Below are positions 1-14,153 of a stretch of DNA of 64,000 nt, in pieces (within the stretch, counting starts at the first letter, position 1; every line of letters starts with the position of its first letter). The stretch lies in NCBI GenBank assembly GCA_010093515.1, contig MU001679.1:327474-391473 (forward strand), in the 5' to 3' direction. Source of the DNA: Lineolata rhizophorae. Lineage: Eukaryota; Ascomycota; Dothideomycetes; Lineolatales; Lineolataceae. A model generated the notes under the pieces. That model worked only from the letters and a program-made list of their open reading frames with translations, ran no database searches and was not told the DNA's origin. The translations under genes and the position numbers were made by a program.

Positions 1-1026
1 CCCTCGGGTCGGCTTGCGTCAAAAAAATAATGTGGCGGGAAAAGCAAAACAACGGACGAAAAAGTAAAAGCAGAAAACACCCTGGAGGAAGATACGGACC
101 AGACATCACAAATTCCTCGCGTTTCCAGGGGTATGGGAACACCATGTGCCAACCGCAGAGGTAAGAGGAAGCTTGCCACTGACAATTGAAGAGAGGGAAA
201 CAGGCAATTCCATTTGTCAAAGTACCATTTTCAACCTTCAATCGCTACATAAAACTTCCAGTTGCAGCCCTGACTAAAATCTAGGGCTCGGAACGGGCGT
301 TCCGATAGGGAAAGTTTCAAAGGGGGGGAAGAAAAAAGAAAAGAAAAGGAAACGGGATTCTGCAAACGGGTAACGACGAATACAAAATGGGGAACACAAA
401 TCGTTTCACAAGCGCCGGGATGTATGCATGTCTAGAGGAGAGTGAGGGAAGACTGAAAGAGAGAATGATATGCCAATTTTTCAAGACCCCGCAACAGACA
501 AGCCCCCCGGCATGGAGAAGAAATAGAATGAAGCCAAAAGACGGTGGAAACTGTGCTCCTCGAGAATGACTGCCGGGTCCACGGACCCGCCATGTGCAAA
601 CGTATGGTATGATCTTCGCGGTCAAGCATTCCCCATCGTCCGAGATGAGTTGACCGTAGCCCAGACTTAAGGAAATCGGCCGTCACATCGTCAAAACCCA
701 CCCTTTCTTTGTCGCACCAATCCCTGATTTTCGCACGCTTATGATATGAAGAGTACTTTGCCACCTGAACACCTCGAGAATTGCAAACGGCCACCCCGGC
801 CCCCCGTAATGCAGAGCTCAAACCTAATGACGCAAAATGCAAACCCACGCTTCCCTTTCCTGGCCTTAAGAGAGAATCCAGTGGCCCTGCGCTGGTATCC
901 GATCGAACCGTAGACAATGGAGACTTTGAGAGGAAATTCGGGCGGAAGGAGACGCATGCGCGCACATGTCGTCATTGTTGGACAGTATCCGGTCACGAAT
1001 CAGGGTCTGTAATCTGTCGTCAGCAT
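1..1026. other. Left-edge non-coding stretch, 3' flank of the Con7-like gene
   Basis: No reading frame here resembles a known protein family; the open frames overlap one another on both strands and are Arg/Ser/Pro-rich as expected from chance. The part nearest 1026 is probably 3' untranslated sequence of the minus-strand Con7-like gene. A purine-rich tract lies at about 317-350. I see no RNA gene in it. Confidence 0.5.
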
Positions 1027-2693
1027 CTATATTGCGTATACCAGATGAGGAGCAGGACTTTGTTGATACATCTGACCGCCCGGTGCATACGGGGACTGAG
1101 GGAACGTGCTACTCGTGCTGCTGGTGTTGGCGCTGGTGTTGGCATTGCTGCTGTACATCTGGTTGTTCGCATTGTACTGGCCCATGCTCTCCATCGCGGG
1201 ACTCGGGGCGCCGTAGGTGGGCTGAGGTTGGCCACTGGCGGCAGGCGCGTAGCCGATGGGAGGCAATTGCGGCCCGCCAGGCATATTCGGCGGTCCTCCC
1301 ATGGGCCCGCGCATCTGGCCGTACGCAGGATCGCTGCCACCTTCAGCAACGTTGCGCGCCTCGGCTTGGCGGTGCCGTTCCTCCTCAGCTTTGCGAGCAG
1401 CTTCTTCTTCCTTCTTCTTCTGCTTCCATTCCTTACGGATCTCCTTAAACTCTGCCGAGAAAACAAAAAAAGGACAAGTGGGTTAGCGATGTAGCTCACA
1501 GAGGGAGGGGCGGGGTGCCTTGAGGGATGTAGGGCTTGAGGCTAAACTAGAGGTGCGGGTCGGTCTATACTAGTCCCCGGAACCCTTGACGACGCTATCC
1601 GACCGAACGGCGCAGACCGTCGCAAGTAGGCCCACGGGCCAGAAGACGCCATCGGAAGATAACCTAAAGCAGACGCGACAAAACAAATACAAGGAAAAAT
1701 GATAGAAACAAGTCTTCGCCAAACGCCAACGGTCGAATTTCGCAACCTACCCTCGGGAGTGCGCTTTTGCCCGTGCGACTGCATCGTGACATGCGCGTTC
1801 AGATGATTCAGCGTGCCGTATGCTTTTTCGCACCCGTTCCAGCCGCATTTGTACATGCGTTCAATTTCCTCGTACCGGCGGCGCGGGCGCTTGTGCTGCT
1901 GCGCTCCCGGGATTGGCACAAACGAATAGACAGTGGACAATTGATGTCCGCCCTGCATCGTGTTAGTGGGCGAAGGATAGCTAAACCCGTAAGTGCCTAC
2001 TCCTGGAGGACGATGTACCGGCGAAACCAATCCAGGCGTTGTTGGGCCCGAGGTAACCGGCGAATGCCCGTACCCAGGCATGGTCGGGGTCTGATACTGG
2101 CCGGGCCAGTCGCCACGAGTCGCATAGATCGGAGTTCCCGGATGACCTGGGTAATGCGACATATCGTGCTGAGGTGCTGGGTATGGAGAATATTGACCAC
2201 CCGGAGGAGGATACGTCGGGCTCGCTGTTATAGAGGGATCTATGGGGACCTCGGTGTCAGATCTGATGTTGCTCGCATTGTTTTGATGGTTCGCTTGGCC
2301 ATCTTGTGGAGGCATTGATGACGGACTTGATGCTTGCGCCATACCTCCAGCGTTCGCCCCTTGACCGCTGGATTGATTGTAGCCCCTAGATTGCTGCTGA
2401 ATGTACTCTGGAAAGGATCCGGAGCGCGCAGAAGACGGGTTGAGACCGTACTCGGACGTCGGGGTGGCGTTGGAAGAGAAGTTCTGGGAGCGCGGATCTT
2501 GGCCTTGGAATTGCGCAGCAGACGCTTGATCTGGAGAACCTTCAGACTGAGGTTCCGGGTACGTTGACGGGTAGGGCGTTTTCAAACCTGACTGCGGGTA
2601 GTCCGTCTGCCTACCGTCCATATGCTGAGTGCGACCCTGGACGCTCGGTGTGGATGGCTGGCCGGAAAGCGGTGTCGAGTAGCCTGAGGACAT
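1027..2693 (-). CDS. CON7: Con7-like C2H2 zinc-finger transcription factor
   Basis: Nuclear sequence-specific regulator; its family member Con7 in rice blast fungus controls conidium shape, cell-wall genes and appressorium formation (family knowledge). Model: exon 1 2693..1751, intron 1750..1452 (299 nt), exon 2 1451..1027, giving 455 aa. The first 270 residues are Ser/Pro/Gln/Gly-rich and disordered. The conserved block begins with YSFVPIPGAQQHKRPRRRYE, followed by one C2H2 finger (C283, C288, H301, H307; C-x4-C-x12-H-x5-H). The intron falls immediately after the finger, and the second exon opens with a charged helix (EFKEIRKEW, then a K/E/A-rich segment) before a Pro/Asn/Ser-rich tail ending HLVYAI. 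The splice restores the continuous finger-to-helix block I remember for Con7. The gene stands alone; its upstream gap is about 8.4 kb. The symbol rests on the conserved block only. Confidence 0.9.
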
Positions 2694-4650
2694 GAAAGAT
2701 CGCGCGGTGTGTTACGGGTTGGATGGTACCAGGACACCAAACGATTCGCCACGTCCCTTTGGTGTGATCGACAAGGAAAAAGATTCCTCCGCACAGTACC
2801 CCCCTTCCCTTGGTGGTCGATGGGCAGGTAGTTCAAAGCCAAGTCCGAGTAACGCGATTGCTTAGGCCTCAAGTAGTGTGAGTCCGGGGAGTTGGTGCTT
2901 TTGTCGACAGGCGAAATATAGCGCCGTCGTCCCTGGGGCACGGATGATGTGCAGACCGGCTCCTTTCAAGGGCGGCGTGCGCGCGCAAGGCCCACGGACT
3001 TGCGTCGGTAGGATCTGCACGCGAAGATAACGCAGCCACGGGCTCAGAATGACGGATTCAGGTCCGCGGTTCGCTGCTGGAACCTAGTCGTAGCGCCGTA
3101 CAGGACCAGAGCCGAGCCTAGTATGGGGCTGGGGCTAGGGCTTGGAGGAAAGGAACCTAGGGGTACATGCGACGCGGAGAAGAGACTCCTGCTAGTCTTA
3201 GCCGTGGCACCAAAGCTCAGAGCGCGCCAGCCGTCGAAGTCAAGCGGTGGCAGATTTTAGCAGCTAATGTGGGCTAGCGGCTGGACGAAATGGGCTGGGA
3301 TGCCGGGCGTGAAGAACAGTGGCGTTGCCCTGAAAATAGCGTGTGGCACCAGATTAGAGGCCGGGCCTTTTCGAAGACAGGTCAGGATCCGCACGGGGCC
3401 ACGCCGCCGAATTATAGCGCTGCCGAAGGAAGCTTGACAATGGCAAGCTTGTTTGTTTTATCCTTTTTGTAGAATATGGACCCGCGCCCACGGACAACAC
3501 TTGAAATATTTGGCGGCTGGTATGACTGGGGCCGATGGGACGAATGGAGGTCGTAATGCAGACCGAAAAGCAGCCGGAGGGGCGGTTGCGGCGGCGAAAG
3601 GCGGCGACAGGCTACCAAGTGCTGGCTGGCCGGTTTGTGAGTGGGAGGGGGGGGGGAGGGGGTAGGCCTTCGAACCCTCTGTGCTGTCAGGCTAGCGGGA
3701 AGGGGGGTCTGTGTTCTGTTGCGCGCGAGCGGCCGAAAATCCGGGCGGACAAACGTGCTGGAGGGCGGCGTCCGGCCTACTCTCCACACACACACACACA
3801 CAGAAGGCTCCAGCGTCCGGGTCTGGCTGACGGAAGCAGGTCACGACGAGCAAATCGCAGGAGCAGGCCAAGCCACTGGAGACTCGAGCGCGATGGTAGC
3901 GTGAGGGCAGGGGATGGGTGGGGAAAGTAACGTCGTCGCCAATCGGGCCTTCTAGAGCAGTAGAGAAGTACTGGGTAGGTAAGATCTATCGGAAGAAGGA
4001 TAGGCTTTAAAGTTTTCAAAGAAGGTCGGTTTTGCTCAGAATCCACTGGACGATTCAGTCATCTACCTACGGCCCGGACGGCGAACCAGGCAGCGCCAGG
4101 GCCGACCAGCCGTGACCTGACAGTAGGTAGGTATCTCAGCGGATCAGGTCGAGGCGCGGAGCCAGGCGACGTGAGTGCAAGAAGGCGGAGGGCAAGATGG
4201 GTCCGCGGATGGGTTCTTGAAAAGCAGGCCGCGGTAGGCGAGGAAGATGCGGGTCAAAGAGGCGGCCACGATGCCTGGTTGGGGAACAACAGGCCCGGGA
4301 CCAAAGTGAATTGGCGGGGAGTGGATCTCGGTGGAGAGGGCACCCGGCCAAAGTGACCTACTGCTGTACACTAGGCGGCGGCGGCGGCGGCGACGGCGAC
4401 CAGCGGGCAGCGGGCGGGTAAGGTTCGCGCGGAGCGCACGAGAGGCGGGCGCGGCGTGGACGTAGCAGGCTGCGGCGAGCGACGGGCCCTGCAGACGGGT
4501 GGCACGCAAGAGAACGAAGCCGGGGCGGGAGGCTGGCGCGGGCGAATCTGGCGCGGGCGGAGCGAAACTGGGTGTTGGGACACCTAGATTCGCGATGGTG
4601 CTAGTGATGGCGGCCGCCTGGGGGGTTTGCGAGAGGTGGGGAGTCGGTTG
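2694..4650. promoter_or_regulatory. Con7-like gene 5' leader and promoter region, proximal part
   Basis: No supported gene. This lies directly upstream of the minus-strand Con7-like start at 2693 and should hold its leader and core promoter. It carries a (CA)9 tract at 3785-3802, a CGG-type triplet run at 4374-4391 and TAGGTAGGTA-type motifs near 3974 and 4124. Short open frames on both strands are low-complexity and do not look like proteins. Confidence 0.45.
3785..3802 (+). repeat. (CA)9 microsatellite
   Basis: Nine uninterrupted CA units about 1.1 kb upstream of the Con7-like start codon. Confidence 0.85.
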
Positions 4651-6750
4651 CTGCTGGAGATGAAAAGGCTCGGCCAAGCCGGCAGGGATGAGGGAAGCCG
4701 CTGGCCTGGGGCAGCGCGAGCGAGCGTGGGCCGGGGGTCCGCCCCGCAGGGAAGGGGAGGGGCTGAGGCTGACCCTTCCTCCTTCCCTCGGCCCACGAGG
4801 CCGGCGACGAAGCGGGAAGCGGCGGGTCCCAGTCCTTGGCCCGACACGGCCTTGCCCTGCCCGGCCGCATGGCCCGCCGGCAACAAAGAGCCTACAGCAG
4901 GTCCCTACGTGCCAGCAGCCCCCGAGCTGCTAGGTACATGCGTTCTCGCGGCGACGAAGGCATCGTGTACGCCTCCCTGAGCCGCGGTCTCCGGCGCAGA
5001 CTCGGGCGCGGCGCGGCGCAACACAGCGCACAGAGCGCACGCAAACTGCGCGCATGCCACACTACATGTTTCCTGCGCGCTCTCCGCGGCAGGCAGCCTG
5101 GCCGGCCGGGAAGTCCCAGGATGCCAGGCAGACGAGCAGGGCAGCCACGCCCGGGTGCCACGGCCAAAGGGAGCAGGAGCCCGTCCAACTGGCACACACC
5201 GACTCTCACTCATCAACCTGCGCAAGCACAGCCCCTCCATCCCCCCACCCCTGCCACCAGAAAACCCTCCCCCGCCACCCCGTGCGCCTCGCAGCATCCA
5301 GTCGACGTAATATGTGCGGAGTATAATGGCACCGATCCACTCACCTGGCGTCGAGCTGGGGTCCTGAGAACGGCGACGACAAGGAGGCGTATTTCCAGGC
5401 CGGTATGGTTTTCTGCTGTGTTTTCGTGCTTGTGTCGAGCGCGGTCACGCGCTGCCTCTCCTTTCACTTATCTATTACTGTTATTATGTCGCGAGACTTC
5501 TTGTCTCGATCGTCCGCGCCGCACCGACCGACGGCGGCGCCAACGGCGCGCTCCGCAGGCCTTCTCCGCGGAGCGCTCCCGCCAGCACCGACGAGAAAAA
5601 GAGATTCCCGAGATGGGTATGTATGTATGTATCCTTTCCGCGGCCGGAAGCGCGGCCGCTCGTCGCGGGCTGGGCCCACGCAAGACGTTTGAGTATAAAC
5701 CTTATAATTGCAGGGTGCGGCATGGGCGCCAGGAGACCGGTCGCAAGCCCTCTGGCAAGGGCCGCCTCGGCGACCCGCGCGCCCTGGCCCCGGCAAACGG
5801 CTGTTCGCACCGCAGCACCGGCCACCGGAGCGCTTCCCACCACCACCGCGGTTGCGCACCCCGCGCGCCGGCGACGTCAGGGCACGTCCGGGCCCCGCCG
5901 TTGCGGCCAACCAACGAGCCCGCGCGCCCGCCCCATCACCGCCCGACCGCCGCCGGCCAAGGACCCGTGTGCGCCGCAACCCAGCGGCACCGCTCTGCGC
6001 CTGAACTCCGAACAAAGGATCTCTCTGCTCGAGTCTGACCATGCGCAGCAGCTGCGCGAGCGGTGCGACTGCAACGAGGCCGCCGACTTCGAATCATCGC
6101 CAACAGGAAGTAACGCATCGCCCGGGAACGACGGGGGCATGAGCCACCTCAACTCGCTCCGGCCGCGCGACAACGCCGCGACCCTCCTCCTGCTCCGTCG
6201 GGCAGACTCCGAACCCCCAACATTCGCGCAGGCGAACTGCCCCGTCCCACCCTGCAGCGGAAGCGCCTATCATTTGCCCGTCGCGAACCACTTTGTAATT
6301 GCAAAACGCGGGCATTTTGCGGACCAGTCACCTGTTCCGCGCGCACGCGAGGATAGGAAAAGGGCCCTTGGCCCACGCAAAGGACCCCATCCCTCCTCCC
6401 GCACCACCCCCCCCCCCCCCCCCCCCCCCGACAAGAGCGTCCCTGCGCTTCATATCTATGACGGAGGGACAGCTCACCTGCTAATCTCGCTCGCACGCAG
6501 CATCGTGAAATTTCATAATCTGGCGCCCGCCGCTCCACCCTCAAGAGGGGGAACCCCTGGGACCGAAAAGACTCACGCAACGTTCAACCCCCGCGTTTGG
6601 CCCTTTCTGACCGCCACGACAGCCACACTGGGGAGGCCAAAGCAGGGTTGCTCTCGGTCCGCGTTTTGTTTCCCACGGTTTTCGCTCCCGTTTTGGGGGC
6701 ACCTCCGCGCAGTTTTCTCTCAGGGTGGCATCCGTTCTATGTAAAGAAAC
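4651..6750. other. GC-rich gene-free segment with long chance open frames
   Basis: The longest open frames here (plus strand, about 4836-6038 and 5623-6744) translate to Arg/Pro/Ala-rich sequence without any recognisable domain and overlap equally open frames on the minus strand. That is what GC-rich non-coding DNA gives. A 23-nt C homopolymer sits at 6407-6429 and a short GTAT repeat near 5617-5632. I call no gene. Confidence 0.5.
6407..6429 (+). repeat. 23-nt C homopolymer
   Basis: Twenty-three consecutive C bases in the gene-free region upstream of the Con7-like gene. Length is likely variable and error-prone in sequencing. Confidence 0.85.
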
Positions 6751-6900
6751 AAATGGCCTGCCCATGGAATCTGCTCCATCTTGTGCTCGTATAGGCACAT
6801 AGTATAGCCGCACGCAAGCGAATGACCTGGCGAATCACGACCATAAATCTGATTTGGGTATGCACATGCGGGCGTGCCTTACTCCCGGGAACGACGATAC

Positions 6901-6916
6901 ACCTAGGCGCCTAGGT
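6901..6916. repeat. 16-bp perfect palindrome
   Basis: The sequence reads ACCTAGGC followed by its exact reverse complement GCCTAGGT. It lies in the gene-free region between the Con7-like gene and the helicase gene and belongs with the CCTAGG/TAGGTA-type motifs scattered through the intergenic DNA of this window. It could be a dimeric protein-binding site, but nothing in the sequence says which. Confidence 0.6.
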
Positions 6917-9043
6917 ATGTACCGTGGTCGGTACTTGCGTGCTCAGCATGTTTTCTGAGTTAATTCCGGGTGCTTCCAGGCCAATGAGAGGCCCCCTTCA
7001 GAAGGCAGGTGCGCCTACTCCATACGGAGTACATACAGTAGAGTTTATAAGCATGACCGCTCGCAAATGTGAATCCTGCCAACTTTGGGGCTTAGCAGGG
7101 AAGTATGTATCACCGTCTCCTCATGGAACCAGCCCAATGAAACGCTAATGAATACCTATTTCAACCTTAAAGTGACAACCGTTGATTCAGTGTGACTACG
7201 TGAGTGGCTCATGTCGGCGAAGTGAAAATCCCTTCGGAGGTACATTTAAGTGCACCTTGTTATGTCGTTGGAATTACCGACGACCAGGTAAGAGTGTGAA
7301 TTGGCTAGGGACGGCCTGAGTTCACTAGTTTCTGTCCAGCAACTATCCGCCCAACTTCATCCTTCTCGATGAGGAGCAGTGAGCGACGTGTCTATGTAGC
7401 ACGCATCCATGATCCTGCAGGAGAAGTGGGTTTTGCCCTCCGCCATGCCGTCTGACAGTCGCCAAAGTTTACTCTTCATGGCAGTCCAAAAAGCCCTTGC
7501 GAACGTGGGGACATCGTTTTCTACAGAGTACTCGTTACGGTTTTTTGCGCGGGGGTTTTTTGCGCAAGCTCCACTCGGAGGAAATGTCTTCCCGGCTTCC
7601 GACCTGAGCTGTCATGTCAAAGCCAGCTATCAAATGAATATTTTAGGTTTCGCGTAGACACGGCCCCAGCAAAAGTGAATGCGGAATTGTGGTTTTCCAC
7701 AGCAAAGTGTCAAGACGGCGTACTTTTGCCTAGACCATGGCCTGACAAGTTTCGGGTTTGACCTCCCGTCCCGCCGCAGTCTGGATTCTCATTCTCCTCA
7801 CTCAGAGATACACGTCGTACGTTTGGGCTTACGCTTCTCGTGAACCTTGGGTACGCCCCGCAAAGCAAGGAGGTAAGAGCGGGGCGACGGGCCCGCGGGA
7901 CAGGCCATCTCAAGCCCGTCACGAGGTATGTACTACGTATGTACTGTAGAAGGTGGTGAGGACCTTCCAATCTCCCAACCAAAATTGCTGGGATTGGGGC
8001 CGCGAGAGTGGGAGAGCGAAGACTGCTGGGGGCTTTTCTCGGGAAGATGACGTTTCGGGCGGGAGATCCGCGCGGCCGGCTCGTTTCATTGGCACGATGG
8101 CGGGGCCGAGCTTCCGCGGTGATCCATATCGGGGCCACTGGATGGCCGGGCCTGAAGTTCCTTTTTTTTTCCTCTGTGCTTTCCCTCACCCCCCGACAAC
8201 GCGGCCAAGAGCTCCAGGCAAGATGGGATGAGAAATCGCGAAGCGGAAGGGAACGGGAAGAACAAGGCGTGGGTGGGGTTGCAAAGGAACAGGGAAAGCC
8301 CAGAGCGCAAAATCCGATGGTTGGAAGTTTTGGCGGCCAGGGGTTACGGGTCAGAATAGAAGCCGGGGCCAATCGGGAAATCGGCACTCTCAGAACGCCG
8401 CCGTGAAGCTCGCGACAGAGCTTGCACGCCTCTCATTCGTGCGGCGGCAGAGAGGGCGGCCCAAGTTGCAGACGGTCTCCGTCAAGAATTGTCAACGATG
8501 GGAAAGAGACAAACGCCACATCGATCCACGTAAGAGCGTGAGGCGGCGGGCACCAGGAGGTGGAGGGCCCCATCTGCCAAAGTTTCTGTTCCTCCTCGGT
8601 AACGTCGCGACCCAATTGAACGAGATTGAACGAGCGGCCCGCGTCGCGGGAGGGAGAGACAGGCCGACGGGGATGGCTCTCCCCAATATTGGCCAGCCTT
8701 GAACGTCAAGTCATTTCCGCGCCGTATGTAGGTAGTCTGACCGTCCTGCCCTCCTCACCACCCACTCACGCACTCACATTCTGCTCCGGCCCGTGTCTGG
8801 TGCTCTCTCTCCCGTATTAAGCAAGACAAACGGTAGACAGCTTACCGTACATAGTCCGTACGAAGAGCGAGAGGCCCACGGTCTCCTCCTGCTCGCTTGT
8901 GAGAAACACGACACGATACGACATGACATGGAACATGGATTGCGGCGGGATGCTCGTAGTGTAGAGGACTGCGGTGAGTGAGTCAGGTCGCTTCGCACGA
9001 GTGAAACTGTTCGTGCTCGCTCAGGCGACGTGTGTATGTAACT

Positions 9044-9066
9044 GCGATGCGATGCGATGCGATGCG
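9044..9066 (+). repeat. GCGAT pentanucleotide microsatellite
   Basis: The five-base unit GCGAT is repeated four times plus GCG, without interruption. It lies in non-coding DNA and is likely length-polymorphic. Confidence 0.8.
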
Positions 9067-9900
9067 TGAAGTACCCTGCGTGAGCCTTTGCCTTTTTTTT
9101 TTTCTTTCCTCAGACCAAGAAACATGAAGACTTGCCATGGCCCGCATCCTCTCTCATGGTTACCGTGCAAGTCCAGAGAGGTTCTCACTTAGCACTGAGA
9201 AGTCGCCCACGTCGACTTCGACACGACGTCGCCGAGCATATGGGCGCTTTGCGCAACATGACTGAGGTTCGGCGGAGCTGATGGGTCCGCGGGCGTATCT
9301 CGGGTGGAGGAAGGGGGAGGGCTGAGGCAGGGTCCCACAGCGTTTTTTTTTTTTTCTCCCTTTTCTTTCTCTTCCCCCTTGCCCTGCTTTGCGGCACCGA
9401 ACACTTTCCTAAGGGAGAACGCCGTGCATCTGTCTCAGCGTCAATCATCGCAACCCAGCGCGGGTGGCTTTTTTTGGGTTGTGGGACCGCAAGCCGCCTC
9501 CTGGGCCCGGGCGTCGCATTCGGCTCACGTGGGACATTTCCTGAATGGATGCATAGTACCCGAGCTGGCGGGCGTGCGCACGGCTTGGTCGAATTGGCCC
9601 TTTCGGCCCCTTCCGCAAATTATCGGTGGTGAAGCTGCTAGGTAGTGGCGTTGATTGGGTAAGTGTGTTCGCTGCATCTCCCATTAGTCCGACTTGTTTC
9701 GTACCTTGGGGCGGCTACGTAACCTACGAAGTACTCACTGTTCTGTCCATGCAAGCGGTTCGCGCGAGCGTGGCTTCCGAAACCACGCGACGAGGCGGTC
9801 GTAGATAGAGACGTAGACGCCTCCTACAAACGTCGTCCCGAGAATCGGACGCTTGGTTCTCAGCAATTCGGTGCCAGGACCCGTTCAGCTGTAGTAAGGT

Positions 9901-11073
9901 TCACAGGGCCTAGTCGTCCGTTAGCTTAAATGTTTGAACTTCACTTAAGTTCAAACTCGTTTCTAGGCTCTACCTAGGCTCTAATAGTCATAGGATTGAG
10001 CACGGCTCAGGGGTGGAGCACCCTGTGGCCCACCGGTACGGTACATGTGCGCTACGTGCCTACAGACACTCTCAAATTCTACAGCCCATGCAGCCATCGA
10101 TGAATGCATACATCGATACTACACTTGCTAATGGACCATGATACTTTGTGAGTCGGTGTAACGTCTTCCCACATCCCTTCTTGTTGTTCACAGACCCAGC
10201 TTCACTGGAAAGGAACTTCTTCCACCTTAGTTCTAGTCGGCCTCTTTTAGAACTTCCTATAATGAGCCCATAAGACTATTCCAACAGAGCGTAATATCAC
10301 CACCTTATCAACGCTCTAGAGCCGTCATTTCGTAACTCCCTTACTCCAAACATCAAGCTTTTGCTTAGAAAGTCTTTTATAGCCGCAAATACTGACCATC
10401 TACACTTTAAACTGCGAAATTGTTAAAGCATACATAGGTCAAATCCTTTCACAGCACTGCACAATGAATTGTTGCTGGCGTGCTAAACCCAACGGTTGCC
10501 ATGAACAGTCCATGGATACCCTCGGGTGGCAGCAGCTCGCATCTAGCAAGACAATTTCGGCAGCTAACTGTTGTTAGTTGATATACGTCTTTCCCTGACA
10601 AGATCTGACCATAGCCAAGCTCAAGACCCGGGAAAGACTTTGTTTTAGGTTTACTGCTGTCGATTTGCTCACTGCCTTGTCTACTACACTGATTTTGATG
10701 AAGCCAAAGGAAAGAAAAGGGTACAAAGCTTGAAACTCTACAATGCAAAGGTCTCTCTGCCAACGCCGTTGAAACTTCGCCATGAAACGGCGCCCCGCAA
10801 GACACAAGGACAATTAATGTATTTGCCCCCCTCCCCGCCCCCCGGAAGTAGGAAATCTATTCCCGCGCGCAGTAAAAAGGAAAAGAATCAGCCAACCCAA
10901 AGAGAACTATCGGGATCTTGTCGATAGTCGGCTAGACTATTAATTCGACCGTAATGGAAAGCTCTATGTATTGGGTAGTAATCCGAGGGACCATGAACTA
11001 CCGTCCTGGAAGGCAATGGAAGTAAACCAAATTGAGCATCGCCGGAATGAGCCGGGACGATAGTAGAAACCGT
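9901..11073. other. Relatively AT-rich non-coding stretch downstream of the helicase gene
   Basis: Base composition drops from clearly GC-rich to roughly balanced here by eye. No protein family is recognisable in any frame. The part nearest 11073 is presumably the 3' untranslated region of the minus-strand DEAD-box gene. A short perfect inverted repeat lies at 9932-9956. A C-rich tract is at about 10826-10844. Confidence 0.45.
9932..9956. repeat. Perfect 10-bp inverted repeat with 5-nt loop
   Basis: The arm GTTTGAACTT is followed by the loop CACTT and then the exact complement AAGTTCAAAC. As RNA this would fold into a small hairpin, but there is no flanking U-tract and no transcript boundary to give it a terminator role. 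Function unknown. Confidence 0.6.
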
Positions 11074-13586
<2,513 letters not shown>

Positions 13587-14153
13587 GTTGACGCGTTTCG
13601 GACCCGTTACTTGAACCGGGGGAGCGTGGTGGTGGGAAGATGCAAGCAAAAGCGTCGCCGGGGCAGGAATAGCACAAAGAGCCACACTACCAACGAACGC
13701 ACGGGCTGGGTCGATGGAGAAGTTAATGAGAGTAGTCGCTGTCGCGATGGAAAGACGAGGTAATGTGAAGGAAAGTTGCCGGCAGGGCGAGGCAACATTT
13801 TTTTTTAGTGGAACGCCCTAGCGCGCTTTCAACGCCACCCCCCGATAGGGCAGGGGCGCCGGACCGGATAAACGGGACGTCCGGCGCCTGCCTTTCAGAC
13901 CGCCACACGCTTCGCGCCTGCCTTTGTTCTCGCTTTGTTCTTGGCGCCCAGGCACAGGTAATCCAGCCCTAGCCCTTCCACGCTCAGCACCTGCCTCCGT
14001 TTGCTCCTGTTGCACCACAAAGGATAGGTACCTACGTATTAGTGAAATAGTTAGGTAACATTTTAGTAAGGACCCAAGTAGGTGCCACTGTATCAGGTAT
14101 TCGTAGCACTTTTAGACCTTAGGTAATCCTCTCCGCCACCGCCAAACACAAGC
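13587..14153. promoter_or_regulatory. Promoter region of the DBP2 gene
   Basis: This gap separates the stop of the thiamine gene from the helicase start, both on the minus strand. It must hold the helicase promoter and the thiamine gene's 3' end. It contains a T-run near 13799-13806 and the palindromic TAGGTACCTA at 14025-14034 followed by CGTA. No coding frame is supported. Confidence 0.5.

Larger units (their letters stand above)
6751..9900. other. Gene-free segment with short repeats
   Basis: No coding region can be supported. Visible structure: a 16-bp perfect palindrome at 6901-6916 (half-site ACCTAGGC), a GTACTACGTATGTAC stretch near 7929-7943, a GCGAT pentamer repeated about 4.6 times at 9044-9066, and T-rich runs near 9093-9105 and 9342-9354. 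Frames such as minus 7710-8387 have no family resemblance and are probably chance. Confidence 0.45.

Noticed and set aside
4836-6744. Two long overlapping plus-strand frames (400 and 373 codons)
   Set aside because: Arg/Pro/Ala-rich translations with no domain, overlapping equally open minus-strand frames; the pattern of GC-rich non-coding DNA.
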